A stretch of 64,000 nucleotides of DNA, taken from Chryseobacterium echinoideorum (GTDB taxonomy: Bacteria; Bacteroidota; Bacteroidia; Flavobacteriales; Weeksellaceae). This document shows, piece by piece, positions 18,978 through 29,800 of the stretch; position 1 is the first letter of the stretch, and every line of letters begins with the position of its first letter. Both the position numbers and the translations under genes were made by a program. The notes under the pieces were generated by a model, which saw only the letters and a list, made by a program, of their open reading frames with translations, ran no database searches and was not told where the DNA came from. The DNA is taken from contig NZ_VKNW01000008.1 of the NCBI RefSeq assembly GCF_007474535.1, positions 1 through 64,000 on the forward strand, written 5' to 3'.

Positions 18978-19039
18978 ATATCATACAAGAATTTTCGTTA
19001 AAATATGCTAATATATTTCCTTTTCAAGAGGATTAAGCT

Positions 19040-19047
19040 TATTTTTG
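19040..19047 (+). promoter_or_regulatory. Candidate -7 element of the DedA gene
   Basis: TATTTTTG matches TAnnTTTG, 16 bases before the ATG at 19064. The -33 position shows no clear TTTG. Confidence 0.45.
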
Positions 19048-19063
19048 CTACTTATCATTACAT

Positions 19064-19780
19064 ATGGAAGATATCAATAGCTGGAAAGATTTATTAAACC
19101 CCGAACTCTACATTAAGATGGGAGGGTTTTGGCTGATTTTATTTATTGTTTTTGCAGAAACAGGCTTATTTGTAGGGTTTTTCCTTCCGGGAGACTCGCT
19201 GCTTTTTGTTTCAGGAATTTATGCAGTAGAAATCATCAGTGAGACTTTTGGTTCTACTGGTAGTGATTTTTTAGATACTACACTACTGGCAACGGCAGTT
19301 GCAATTGCTGCTATTGTCGGGAATCAGGTAGGATATTGGTTCGGACGCAAAACCGGACCTGCTTTGTATAACAAGAAAGATACAATGCTTTTTAAGAAAA
19401 AATATTTGTATCAGGCACATGATTTTTTTGAGAAAAACGGAGCTTTAGCAATTATCATGGCGAGGTTTTTACCGGTTGTAAGAACTTTCATGCCGATTGT
19501 TGCGGGAATTGTAAAGATGGATAGAAAGCAGTTTGTAAGAGATAATGTAATAGGAGGTATCTTATGGTCATTTCTTTTGATTTTTGCAGGGCATTATCTT
19601 AATGAGCTGTTCAGAGCTCAGTTTGGAATAGATTTAAAAGATAAGCTTGAATTTATCATCATCGTAATTGTATTAATTACCACAGTTCCGGTAATTTTGA
19701 AGTTTGTTTTTGGAGCACCGAAAGGAGATCCTAAACTGGAAGATGAAAGACTGGATGAGTTAATTGATAAAGAAGATTAA
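19064..19780 (+). CDS. DedA family membrane protein
   Basis: DedA (SNARE-associated/VTT domain) proteins are polytopic membrane proteins; several recycle lipid carriers or move phospholipids, and they affect envelope integrity. This 238-residue protein has the family motifs: GLFVGFFLPGDSLLFVSG near 32-49 (the re-entrant loop with its acidic residue) and MARFLPVVRTFMPIVAG near 140-156 (the conserved arginines). About five hydrophobic segments are visible, and the C-terminus is short and acidic. It appears monocistronic, with its own promoter and terminator. Substrate is unknown. Confidence 0.93.
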   Translation: MEDINSWKDLLNPELYIKMGGFWLILFIVFAETGLFVGFFLPGDSLLFVSGIYAVEIISETFGSTGSDFLDTTLLATAVAIAAIVGNQVGYWFGRKTGPALYNKKDTMLFKKKYLYQAHDFFEKNGALAIIMARFLPVVRTFMPIVAGIVKMDRKQFVRDNVIGGILWSFLLIFAGHYLNELFRAQFGIDLKDKLEFIIIVIVLITTVPVILKFVFGAPKGDPKLEDERLDELIDKED

Positions 19781-19790
19781 TTATAAAATG

Positions 19791-19819
19791 AATAGCCTGC
19801 ATTTGCAGGTTATTTTTTT
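19791..19819 (+). terminator. Intrinsic terminator after the DedA gene
   Basis: AATAGCCTGC (19791-19800) pairs with GCAGGTTATT (19805-19814) around an ATTT loop, followed by a T-run. The stop codon of the convergent esterase gene falls inside the right arm. Confidence 0.85.
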
Positions 19820-20670
19820 ATCCATTCCAAAATTGCTGGATATATGATGGTATCCCTTTTTTTTCGGTTAAAGAACCTTGGAGCGTGTCCCGTTTTATCC
19901 ATAAAGACCAATTGATGCGGAATGTTTTTTTCGGTAAGTGCAGAATCCAATGCTAAGCCTTGTCTGTAATTCACCAGGAAATCCTGATTCCCCTGAAATA
20001 ATAGTGTAGGAACATTGCTGATATTTGCAATCGGACTGGCTGCTTTAAATTCTTCCGGGAGATTTTTCCGGTTAAATTTTGCTCCCACCATTTTTTGTAT
20101 GGTTCCGGAGGTGTACCGTGAATAAAAAGAATTAAAATATTCGCTTGTATAAAAATCTGTTGGACTGCTGAGTGAGATGATTTTTTTTATTTTGTCGGAA
20201 TTTTTATATCCGTAAAGCAGAGCGAGGTGTCCACCTGCACTTTCACCAAGAATTATATAATTATTTGGAGTAAGCTCAGCTTTTTCGGAAAGGGAATTAA
20301 ATTTTTCAATAGCAGACTGTATATCTTCCAGCTGTTGCTGATAAGTAATTTTTTTTGAAACCAGCCTGTAATTTATATTGATGCTCGGAATGTTGTTTTC
20401 AAAAAGAAGTTTCTGAATTTTAATCATATGTTCTTTTCTTCCGTATTTCCATGCACCGCCATGTACAAGAAGCACTACCGGAGCATCTCTCGGATATTCT
20501 GCCGGTAAAAATATATCCATTTTATGGCGTTTATGTTCGCCGTATTTCAAATTATAAATTTTCTGACTATCGTTTCCCACCCAAACCCGAAATTTTGTAT
20601 TACAAGAATTGAGAATAAAACCAATCAATCCTAAAACAAAAATAGGGTACTTCAGAATCAGTTTTTTCAT
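19810..20670 (-). CDS. Alpha/beta hydrolase lipoprotein (esterase/lipase type)
   Basis: A lipoprotein signal peptide with lipobox ILNSC (C23) anchors this 286-residue hydrolase. The oxyanion-hole motif HGGAW is at 70-74 and the nucleophile S144 is in GESAGGHLAL. The later D near 232 (GNQDFLV) and H near 262 (KTGHAPRF) complete the triad. This pattern is that of the BD-FAE/hormone-sensitive-lipase-like esterases, such as acetyl-xylan or feruloyl esterases. The true ester substrate cannot be read from sequence. No sugar-polymer utilisation genes are next to it. Confidence 0.88.
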   Translation of the reverse strand: MKKLILKYPIFVLGLIGFILNSCNTKFRVWVGNDSQKIYNLKYGEHKRHKMDIFLPAEYPRDAPVVLLVHGGAWKYGRKEHMIKIQKLLFENNIPSININYRLVSKKITYQQQLEDIQSAIEKFNSLSEKAELTPNNYIILGESAGGHLALLYGYKNSDKIKKIISLSSPTDFYTSEYFNSFYSRYTSGTIQKMVGAKFNRKNLPEEFKAASPIANISNVPTLLFQGNQDFLVNYRQGLALDSALTEKNIPHQLVFMDKTGHAPRFFNRKKRDTIIYPAILEWIKK

Positions 20671-20792
20671 AAAGTAAAGGTAAGAAGAAATATAAATCTC
20701 TTGAAGCTTTTAAAGTGAATTTTAGTAATCTGTAAAATAGTTACCAGTAAAATAAATCTATCATGACATATATTTATGTACCGAAAAATATA

Positions 20793-20800
20793 TACTTTTG
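20793..20800 (+). promoter_or_regulatory. Candidate -7 element of the DUF808 gene
   Basis: TACTTTTG matches TAnnTTTG, 34 bases before the ATG at 20835. The -33 box is not obvious. Confidence 0.4.
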
Positions 20801-20834
20801 CATCACTTAACAAAGATTAAAATTTTATTAAAAT

Positions 20835-21743
20835 ATGGCATCAGGTTTTTTTGCGATTTTGGATGATATTGCTGCTTTAATGGATGATGTAGCGGTTACA
20901 AGTAAAATTGCAACCCAAAAAACAGCGGGGATATTGGGTGATGATCTGGCGGTGAACGCAGAGAAAGCCACAGGTTTTCTTTCATCCAGAGAAATTCCTG
21001 TGTTACTGAAAATTATGAAAGGTTCCTTTATTAATAAACTCATTATTGTTCCTTTTGTTTTTCTTCTGGAATGGCTGTATTCGCCTGCAATTAAAATTAT
21101 TTTAATTATTGGCGGATTTTATCTGGCGTATGAAGGTGTTGAAAAAATTATAGAGTTTTTATTTCATAAGAAGAAAAAAGGGCATGAAGTAATTGAAGAA
21201 TCTGATGATATTATAGAAGATGGAGAAGTTGCTGAAAAAACTAAGGTAAAATCTGCCGTTACCACAGATTTTATTCTCTCTCTTGAGATTGTAATTATTG
21301 CCTTAGCAGCAGCGAAAGACGGATATGACAGTCTAAAATCACAATTTGATCCATTCCTTGTAGAAATTTTCACTGTTTCTATAGTTTCTATTATTGCAAC
21401 AATAGGAGTTTATGGTATTGTAGCATTAATTGTGAGGATGGACGACGCAGGTTTTAAATTGATCAAAAAAAGTAATGATAAAGGTTTGTTGGGAAAATTA
21501 GGACATTTGCTTGTAAAAGCGCTTCCATGGGTTATTAAAGCTTTGGGAGTAATTGGTACAATCGCTTTGATTTTGGTTGCAGGAGGAATTTTCGATCATA
21601 ATATTGATTATCTGCATCACGCATTGCCAACTTGGAATGAAATGCTCAAGCAAGTTCTTTTTGGTTTGACGGGTGGCTTGATTGCTTTATTGATTATCTT
21701 AACAGGAAAAAAAATATATTTGCTGGCAACTAAAAAAGCATAA
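20835..21743 (+). CDS. DUF808 family inner-membrane protein (YedI-like)
   Basis: The start MASGFFAILDDIAALMDDVAV and the following TQKTAGILGDDLAVNAEKA segment are the hallmark of DUF808/YedI proteins. The 302-residue protein has about six transmembrane helices (near 63-85, 87-105, 147-165, 175-200, 222-245 and 268-290) and a charged cytoplasmic loop near 110-140. The function of the family is not established; transport has been proposed on topology alone. It is a single gene between a divergent esterase and its own terminator. Confidence 0.9.
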   Translation: MASGFFAILDDIAALMDDVAVTSKIATQKTAGILGDDLAVNAEKATGFLSSREIPVLLKIMKGSFINKLIIVPFVFLLEWLYSPAIKIILIIGGFYLAYEGVEKIIEFLFHKKKKGHEVIEESDDIIEDGEVAEKTKVKSAVTTDFILSLEIVIIALAAAKDGYDSLKSQFDPFLVEIFTVSIVSIIATIGVYGIVALIVRMDDAGFKLIKKSNDKGLLGKLGHLLVKALPWVIKALGVIGTIALILVAGGIFDHNIDYLHHALPTWNEMLKQVLFGLTGGLIALLIILTGKKIYLLATKKA

Positions 21744-21764
21744 TTTTTTTCTTTTAAATATATC

Positions 21765-21794
21765 ATCCTCTTTCCTTTTGGTAAGAGGATTTTT
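21765..21794 (+). terminator. Intrinsic terminator after the DUF808 gene
   Basis: ATCCTCTT (21765-21772) pairs with AAGAGGAT (21783-21790), with a 10-base loop and a short T-run. Confidence 0.85.
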
Positions 21795-21830
21795 GATTAA
21801 ATTTTTAGCTGACAACTGTTGAATCATATC

Positions 21831-21861
21831 TTGTTATAACTAAAAAATTACCCTAACTTTA
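21831..21861 (+). promoter_or_regulatory. Candidate promoter of dnaE
   Basis: TTG (21831-21833), a 20-base spacer and TAACTTTA (21854-21861, one base off TAnnTTTG) lie upstream of the ATG at 21897. Confidence 0.45.
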
Positions 21862-21896
21862 CATTCTTTTTTAAATTAAAAAGCTAAGAAAATTAC

Positions 21897-24800
21897 ATGT
21901 ATTTAGTTTTTGACACCGAAACCACAGGTTTACCAAAGAATTTCAACGCTCCGCTTTCAGATTCAGATAACTGGCCAAGAATGGTTCAGATTGCATGGCA
22001 GCTTCATGATGATGACGGAACATTAATTGAAAATCAGGATTATATTATAAAACCGGAAGGATACGATATTCCCTTTAATGCTGCCAGAATTCACGGAATT
22101 ACCACAAAGATTGCCCATGAGGAAGGTCGCGATCTGGAAGAGGTTTTGAACGAATTTGCTGAAGTTCTTCACAAAGTAAGAGTAGTTTCCGGACACAATG
22201 TAGAATTTGATTATAATATTGTAGGAGCAGAATTTTTCCGCAAGAATGTAAAAGACAATCTTCAGGATAAACCAAAGGCAGATACAATGATTCTCGGTAC
22301 AGATTTCTGTAAATTGGGAGGCGGAAAAGGCGGAAGATACAAATCTCCGAAACTGGAGGAATTATACGAAAAATTGTACGGTCATAAATTTGATGAAGCC
22401 CACAACGCAGCAGCCGATGTAAACGCTACTGCGCAGGTTTTCTTTGAGATGATGCGTATTGGAATTATTCCTGCAGAAATTTTAAAAATTTCAGAAGATC
22501 AGCTTACTTATTTTAAAACTCTTCATCCTGACCCGGTTAAACCTTTCAATATCGTTATCAGAAGACAGGTTGCAGATTTTAATAATAAGAAAAAACAGAA
22601 AGACTTCGGAAGTGTTGATGAGATTGATCTCGGAAAATATTTCAATTTTGATAATCACAGTGTTTTTTCAACTTTATCGGCGACTTCCAGTATTAATGAT
22701 TTGATCAAAAAAGCAACGGATGATCAGTTTCCAGCGGTCGGAATGGTCGATCTGGGAAATATGATGGGAGCTTTTAAATTTGTTTCCGCAGTAGAAGCAA
22801 CAAATGGCGACAGGGCAAAAAAACATAAGGAATATTTAGTAAAAAAGCAGGAAGCAGAAGAAAACGGAATTCAGTTTAATGAGCCTGAACCAGTTTCAGA
22901 ATCGTTAATTCCGGTAGTTGGCTGCGAATTTTATATTTCAGACCGTTATGAACAAAAACAATTTACCAAAGACGATCCTGACAGAAGAACGCAGGTTGTC
23001 TTGCTGGCAAAAGATTTTAACGGATATAAAAACCTGGCAAAACTTTCCAGCATAGGATTTTTAAAAGGTTTTTACTTCGGCGTTCCTCGTATCAGCCGTG
23101 ATTTGATTGCTGAATATAAAGAAGGATTAATCGCATTAACCTCAGGAATTAACGGAGATATCCCTGATGCGATTTTAAATACCGGTGAGCAGAAAGGAGA
23201 AGAGCTTTTCAGATGGTGGAAAGATACTTTTGAAGATGATTTTTATGTTCAGATTCAAAATCATAAACTGCCCGAGGAAGAACATTTGAACGATGTTTTG
23301 CTGCATTTTGCAGACAAGTATAATGTTAAAATATTAGCACAGAACGAAACTTTTTATACCAATAAAGATGATGCTAATATTCAGGATATTGTAAGCTGCA
23401 TTAAAGACGGTGAGAAGCTGACAACACCTGTCGGAAAAGGCTTTGGAAAAAGAAGAGGATTGGCAACTGGAGAATATTACATCAAAAATGCAGATGAAAT
23501 AAAAGAAACTTTTCTGGCTTATCCGGATGCATTTGATGCTTACGAAGAGTTTACAGCGAAATTCAAACCTTATACTCTAAAAAGAGATGTTCTTCTTCCG
23601 AAATTTGATATTCCGCAGGAGTTTGTTCATCCGGAAGATGAGATTGATGGCGGCAAACGAGGTGAAATGGCTTATTTAACACATTTGACCTACGAAGGAG
23701 CCAGAAAAAGATATATAGAAACCGGAATTACAGATGAAATAAAAGAGCGTCTGGATTTTGAGCTCGAAGTTATTGCCAATACTGGTTATCCGGGTTACTT
23801 TCTGATTGTTCAGGATTTCTGTAATGAAGCAAGAAAAATGGGAGTTTGGGTCGGTCCCGGTCGTGGTTCTGCAGCAGGTTCTGCGGTAGCTTACTGTATC
23901 GGAATTACCAATGTTGATCCCATTAAATATGATCTTCTTTTCGAGAGGTTTCTTAATCCGGAAAGGGTTTCCATGCCTGATATTGATATTGACTTTGATG
24001 ATGAAGGAAGAGATAGAATCATCAAATGGGTAATTGAAAAATATGGACAAAGTCAGGTAGCACAGATCATTACTTATTCTGTTTTGGGTGGTAAATCCGC
24101 TATAAAAGATGCCGGAAGAGTATTGGATGTGTCAATTCCTGATACCAATAATATTGCCAAGCTGATTCCTCCAAGTCCGGGAATGAATATTGCCAAGGCT
24201 TTGTCAAAATATGATAAGTTAAAGCCTGAAGAACAGCAACTTGTGGATGAAATGAGACTTGTTTTAGACAGTCCCAATGATCCACGGCACAGTGTTTTGG
24301 CAAGTGCTAAAAAAATGGAAGGCTGTATCCGAAATACAGGAATCCATGCATGTGGAGTAATCATCACACCGGAAGATGTAAGTAATCTTGTTCCGGTAAC
24401 GATTGCTGCAAAAGATGCAGATATTCTCGTTTCTCAGTTTGACAACTCGGTAGCTGAAAGTGCAGGACTTTTGAAGATGGACTTTTTGGGTCTGCGAACT
24501 TTAACCATTATAAAAGATGCATTAAAGCTTGTAAAAGAAAGGCATGGAGTGGATATTGATCCTGATCTCATTCCGCTTGATGATTCTAAAACCTATCAGT
24601 TGTTTAAAGAAGGAAGAACGGTCGGGATTTTCCAATATGAAAGTCCGGGAATGCAAAAGTACATGAGGGAGCTGAAACCCACTGTTTTTGCCGACCTTAT
24701 TGCCATGAATGCTTTGTATCGTCCAGGTCCGATAAAATATATCCCGAACTTCATCAACAGAAAGCATGGAATTGAAGAAATTGTCTACGATTTACCGGAA

Positions 24801-26564
24801 ACCGAAGAATATTTAAATGAAACGTACGGAATTACCGTTTATCAGGAACAGGTAATGCTTTTGTCTCAAAAACTGGCAAATTTTACTAAAGGTGAAGCCG
24901 ATACGCTGAGAAAAGCAATGGGTAAAAAGCAGATTGATGTTCTGAATAAAATGTACCCAAAATTTATTGAAGGCGGAAGGAAAAATAATCTCAACGAAGA
25001 AAGATTAGAAAAAATCTGGAACGACTGGAAGGCATTTGCCGAGTATGCCTTTAATAAATCTCACTCTACCTGTTATGCGTTGATTGCTTATCAGACGGCA
25101 TATCTTAAAGCCAATTATCCGGCAGAATATATGGCGAGTGTGATGAGTAACAACATCAACAATACCGATTCAATTACTATGTTTATGGAAGATTGTAAAA
25201 GTATCGGTGTAGATGTTTTGGGACCCGATGTGAATGAATCTCAGTATAAATTTTCGGTAAACGAAAAAGGGCAGATTCGTTTTGGTCTGGGTGCAATTAA
25301 AGGAATTGGAGAAGGTCCGAGTGAAGCCATTACCAAAGAAAGAGAAAACGGTAGATTTAAAAATATTTATGATTTTTTTGAAAGAATTTTACCGTCTCAA
25401 ATGAATAAAAGGGTAGCGGAAAGTTTGGTTTTGGCAGGTGCTTTTGACGAACTGGATGCTTATCACCGGGGTCAATATTTTGATATTGATATGTCTGGAC
25501 GAACTAATCTTGAAAGACTGATCCGGTACGGGCAAAGCTTTCAGGAAAGTAAAAATGAAATGGAAAATTCTCTTTTTGCTGATTTTGCTGAAGAAGTTAA
25601 GATTGAACAGCCTAAACTGCTCCCTTGCCCTGAATGGCCAAATATGCATAAGCTAAATAAAGAAAAGGAAATTATCGGATTTTATCTTTCTGCACATCCG
25701 CTTGATGAATTTAAGTTTCAGTTTCAGTTTATGCAGGGAGAGCTTTCAAAAAAAGCAGTACTGGAAAAAGGTGAGGATGTGAAGGTAGTTATTGATGAAG
25801 TTCCGATGCTTGAACAGGATACTCCTGAAGATGTAGCTGATCTGGTAGAAATCGTTTCTGATGAAATCTTAACCGGTGAAGAAGAAATTATAGAAGAAGT
25901 TTTGAAAAAAGCCGAACCAAAGGGAGTTTTTGGTTTCCTGAATCTTGATGAGGTAGATGCTTACAAAGAACAGGCTTTTGCTAATAAACAGGAGGAGTTA
26001 TTTGAAGAAAAGAAAAAAGACTGGAAAACGATACAAAAAGAAAGAGAAAATGGTGGCGGAGGAAAAGAATACACTGTAGCGGGTTTGATTACAGAATATG
26101 TTGTAAAAGATGGTTTTCGAAGTGGAGAAAAAGTAGCATTTCTTACACTTGAAGACTATTCAGGTTCCTATTCATTCAGATTGGGAGATCGGGATTATAT
26201 GAAATTGAAAGAAAAACTTGAAGTACAGCGTTTTGTAATCTTGAAAATAAAATTTGCGCAGGTAAAAGATGGGAGAGTATTTGTAAATGTAGTTGATGTG
26301 ATTGAGCTTCAGGAAGCATTTGAGAGATACGCCAAGAGTATTTCTCTAATAATGGACGTAATGGATTTCCGTCCTGAGGATCTTAATTTTTTCCGCAGAG
26401 TTTTAGAACAAAATCAAGGCTCACAAAAAATTAAATTTTACATTAAAAATATTGAGGATGAATCTCAGATTGAGTTACAGTCTATGAAACAATCTGTAAA
26501 TCTTAACGGAGAATTGATTAAAGAGATATCGCTTTTAAACAAATATGAATTTTATTTAAATTAA
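21897..26564 (+). CDS. dnaE: DNA polymerase III alpha subunit with fused N-terminal 3'-5' exonuclease
   Basis: This is the replicative polymerase. Residues 1-190 form a DEDDh proofreading exonuclease: DTETTGL at 6-12, HNVEFDYN near 100, and HNAAADVN near 167. A PHP domain follows (about 240-460), but its metal-ligand motifs are eroded (FDNHSVFS and MVDLGNMMG instead of HxH and TDH). The polymerase core has GPGRGSAAGS near 655 and the catalytic aspartates in PDIDIDF near 693-699. Helix-hairpin-helix and OB-fold regions (YTVAGLITEYV near 1397) complete it. At 1555 residues it is about 400 longer than E. coli DnaE, owing to the exonuclease and an acidic insertion near 1290-1360. It has its own promoter and terminator. 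Confidence 0.95.
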   Translation: MYLVFDTETTGLPKNFNAPLSDSDNWPRMVQIAWQLHDDDGTLIENQDYIIKPEGYDIPFNAARIHGITTKIAHEEGRDLEEVLNEFAEVLHKVRVVSGHNVEFDYNIVGAEFFRKNVKDNLQDKPKADTMILGTDFCKLGGGKGGRYKSPKLEELYEKLYGHKFDEAHNAAADVNATAQVFFEMMRIGIIPAEILKISEDQLTYFKTLHPDPVKPFNIVIRRQVADFNNKKKQKDFGSVDEIDLGKYFNFDNHSVFSTLSATSSINDLIKKATDDQFPAVGMVDLGNMMGAFKFVSAVEATNGDRAKKHKEYLVKKQEAEENGIQFNEPEPVSESLIPVVGCEFYISDRYEQKQFTKDDPDRRTQVVLLAKDFNGYKNLAKLSSIGFLKGFYFGVPRISRDLIAEYKEGLIALTSGINGDIPDAILNTGEQKGEELFRWWKDTFEDDFYVQIQNHKLPEEEHLNDVLLHFADKYNVKILAQNETFYTNKDDANIQDIVSCIKDGEKLTTPVGKGFGKRRGLATGEYYIKNADEIKETFLAYPDAFDAYEEFTAKFKPYTLKRDVLLPKFDIPQEFVHPEDEIDGGKRGEMAYLTHLTYEGARKRYIETGITDEIKERLDFELEVIANTGYPGYFLIVQDFCNEARKMGVWVGPGRGSAAGSAVAYCIGITNVDPIKYDLLFERFLNPERVSMPDIDIDFDDEGRDRIIKWVIEKYGQSQVAQIITYSVLGGKSAIKDAGRVLDVSIPDTNNIAKLIPPSPGMNIAKALSKYDKLKPEEQQLVDEMRLVLDSPNDPRHSVLASAKKMEGCIRNTGIHACGVIITPEDVSNLVPVTIAAKDADILVSQFDNSVAESAGLLKMDFLGLRTLTIIKDALKLVKERHGVDIDPDLIPLDDSKTYQLFKEGRTVGIFQYESPGMQKYMRELKPTVFADLIAMNALYRPGPIKYIPNFINRKHGIEEIVYDLPETEEYLNETYGITVYQEQVMLLSQKLANFTKGEADTLRKAMGKKQIDVLNKMYPKFIEGGRKNNLNEERLEKIWNDWKAFAEYAFNKSHSTCYALIAYQTAYLKANYPAEYMASVMSNNINNTDSITMFMEDCKSIGVDVLGPDVNESQYKFSVNEKGQIRFGLGAIKGIGEGPSEAITKERENGRFKNIYDFFERILPSQMNKRVAESLVLAGAFDELDAYHRGQYFDIDMSGRTNLERLIRYGQSFQESKNEMENSLFADFAEEVKIEQPKLLPCPEWPNMHKLNKEKEIIGFYLSAHPLDEFKFQFQFMQGELSKKAVLEKGEDVKVVIDEVPMLEQDTPEDVADLVEIVSDEILTGEEEIIEEVLKKAEPKGVFGFLNLDEVDAYKEQAFANKQEELFEEKKKDWKTIQKERENGGGGKEYTVAGLITEYVVKDGFRSGEKVAFLTLEDYSGSYSFRLGDRDYMKLKEKLEVQRFVILKIKFAQVKDGRVFVNVVDVIELQEAFERYAKSISLIMDVMDFRPEDLNFFRRVLEQNQGSQKIKFYIKNIEDESQIELQSMKQSVNLNGELIKEISLLNKYEFYLN

Positions 26565-26579
26565 ACTTACCAATAAAAG

Positions 26580-26610
26580 ACAATCGCAGACTATGCGATT
26601 GTTTTTTTTT
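26580..26610 (+). terminator. Intrinsic terminator after dnaE
   Basis: ACAATCGCA (26580-26588) pairs with TGCGATTGT (26594-26602), with a GACTA loop and a run of T. Confidence 0.92.
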
Positions 26611-26891
26611 ATTAAGATTCGTATTACAATATATTATATGTATAAAGTTCTCTAAGAAAAATAGAATTTATTGTTAACTATTTTACTGAAAAAATCTTGC
26701 AAGTTATTGATACTAATGAAATTGTTTACTGTATAGAACTTGTACAAAACAAATTAATCAAATGAGTGTTTAATAAATATTTATTAAAAGTTAACATGGG
26801 TTGGATAATTCGTAAAATAAATACATCATTATATTAATGTTTAATGTTAATATTTATTAATTTTATCCCCTAATTTTAATTTTAACTGAGT
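26611..26891. promoter_or_regulatory. Long AT-rich leader of the first T9SS protein, with a perfect 20-bp palindrome
   Basis: The gap before the large secreted protein is about 80% A+T. It contains a perfect 20-bp palindrome at 26769-26788 (TTTAATAAAT and its mirror). A second TTAAT/ATTAA-rich stretch runs from about 26830 to 26860. No exact TAnnTTTG element is obvious near the start. It may hold regulatory sites for the adhesin-like gene, or the palindrome may reflect base composition. Confidence 0.4.
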
Positions 26892-29800
26892 ATGAAAATT
26901 TTTTACAAAAAACCGCAGCAATGGATTCGCGGCTTACAAAAGTTAGGAATACCTATTCTTATGCTTTTTGGGGCTGCTCAGGGTTTAGATGCACAGGTTT
27001 CTTCTTACAGTTTTTCACAAAATACAGGTTCTTTCACCAGTATTTCAGGAACTGGAACTTTAGTGACGGGTAGCGAAGCAACAACTTCCACTACGAATGA
27101 TACTACTGGTTGGTCTGTCACATTACCATTTACGTTTAATTTTAATGGTACTGATTACACATCAATGTATGTGAATTCTAACGGTGGTGCTATCTTTGGT
27201 ACAACAACAAGTAGCGCATCTACGGTGATATCCTCATCCACAGCTTATGGAGGTGCAGTTGGGGTTATGAACAGGGATTTGTGGGGTGTATTTATCACTT
27301 CAGGAGTTACAACAAGTGGTTCCAATGTAATCACAAATGTTGCCTCATTTCAAGGAATTGCAGTAGGTAAAGCACTCAATAATGTTAATGGTATTCCTAC
27401 AAATGCTACTATAACAGCTTTCGATGAAGTTGCGGGAACGATTACTATGTCAGCACCTGCAACTTCAAGTTCGAGTTCAGCTGTGGTTAGGTATGGATCC
27501 GGTAAAGTTTTTACTTCTACAATAGGATCAGCTCCAAACAGAGTTTTTGTAATAGAATGGATTGGATATAATGATTATTCTACAAGTGTAACGGGAAGTA
27601 ATCATCTTAATTTTCAGTTGAGATTAGCAGAAACTACAAATATTATTTCTACAGTTTACGGACCGTCATATAACGTAAACACAACCGTTAGGACTAACGA
27701 AATTGGTTTAAGAGGAGCTACAAATAGTGATTTTAATAACAGAAGTGGTAGTTCTACCACAGCATGGAACGCTACTTTATCAGGGACTACGAATTCAGCT
27801 AGTGTTTCTAGAGACAACGTAAATTTTCCAGCTTCTGGATTAACGTTTACTTGGACTCCTCCGGTACCTTGTACGGGTACTCCAACCGCAGGCACAGTGT
27901 CTCCGTCTTCACAAACTCTAGTTTCAGGACAAACTCCTGCAATGTTATCATTAAGCGGTTATTCTTCTGGTGCTTTAGGGCTTTCTTTTCAGTGGCAACA
28001 ATCTCCGGATAACAGCAGTTGGTCGAATGTTACGGCAGGAACTGGTGCAACTACAACTTTTTATACTCCGGTAGCTTTTGCGGGTACCACAATGTATTAT
28101 AGATGCGTTGTTACCTGTACAAACAGTTCGCAATCAGCAAATTCAGATTCAGTTGTTGTTAATCCATGCGGTTCGTCAGCAACTTTTTCAGAGAATTTTG
28201 ACAGCTTAAATCCTTCTACCACACCATTACCTTCTTGTTGGGCAAAAGTGGGTACAACAGGTAGTTTATATGCACAGGCAAGTACAGCTATAAGCAGTCC
28301 TAACAATTTATATATCTATTCTTCATCTGCTACGAGTATTGCAATGGTTTCAATGCCACCATTAAATACTTTGCAGTCTGGTAATTATAGATTAAGATTC
28401 AAAGCGAGATCAAATTCTACATCAGGGGGTGTTGTTCAAGTAGGATATTTAACTGATCCTGCCGATCAGGCGACATTTACATCTTTACAATCATTTACAA
28501 CCACAAGTACTTCGACAGTAAATAATTTTGTCATAAATAATATCACAGCTCCTTCAGGGGTTACTACACTTGCATTCAGACACACAGGTTCTCCTGCTTA
28601 CAGTGTTTTAATTGATGATGTAATATATGAGTTGATGCCAAGTTGTTCAGAGCCAAGTGCAGTAACAATTACTACTTCTTCAATTACATCAAACGGAGCT
28701 ACTGTTTCATGGACAGCGCCAAATACGGTGCCAGCTAATGGTTATGAGGTTTATTACAGTACTTCAAACGTGGCACCTACAACAACGACTGTTTTAGATG
28801 CAACAAATTCTGTAGTTTCTACAACAACTTCAGCGCCAATTAGTGGATTGACTGCAAATACTATGTATTATGTTTGGGTAAGATCTGTTTGTAGTTCATC
28901 AGATAAGAGTGTTTGGAGTCTTCTTTCTGCTAGTTTTACGACTACATGTATAGCAATCAATGCTCCATATACAGAAAATTTTGATTCAACTGCTGTAGGA
29001 TCTTCTACTAATACCAATGCACCTAATTGCTGGAAATATCTTGAGCCTGCAAACTGGGCTGGCTATGGTTATGTTTCTACTACTGCTTTTACATCTGCTC
29101 CGAATGGTTATTACATTTATTCTGATGCAGCATCAACTGGAGGCGGAATGCTAGTATCTCCACCAACTACTAATTTAATGAGTGGTAATTATAGAGTTAA
29201 ATTCTCTGCAAATGGTGGCGGAGCTAATTACACTATGGAAGTTGGAACATTATCAGATCCTAATGATGCAAGTACATTCGTAGCTATCGGTACTGGTATA
29301 AGTTTAACAACAACAATGACACAATATACGGTAAATATTCCTTCAGGAACAAATCAGTATTTAGCATTCAGACATGCTGGAGGAGGTACTTACAGATCTA
29401 TACGTCTAGACGATATTATTGTGGAACAGCTGCCTTCATGTGTAGAACCAACTTTAATTACTACTTCAAATATTACTGCGAACGGAGTTACTATAGCTTG
29501 GACAGCACCTCCGACTGTACCGTCTAACGGCTATGAGGTATATTATAGTACATCAAATGTTGCGCCTACAGCAACAACTGTTTTAGATGCAACAAATTCT
29601 GTCGTTTCTACGACAACTTCAGCGCCAGTTTCTGGATTGACTGCCAATACAACTTATTATGTTTGGGTAAGATCTGTTTGTAGTTCATCAGATAAGAGCG
29701 GTTGGAGTACGTCTGCTAGCTTTACAACTGCTTGTAGCGTATTCGTACCAAACTATACAAATGATTTCTCAACATTTCCAGGAGCTTGCTGGACTTTAGC

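Noticed and set aside
27656..28306. Open frames on the minus strand inside the T9SS genes
   Set aside because: They are shadows of the low-complexity, Thr/Ser-rich plus-strand coding sequence.
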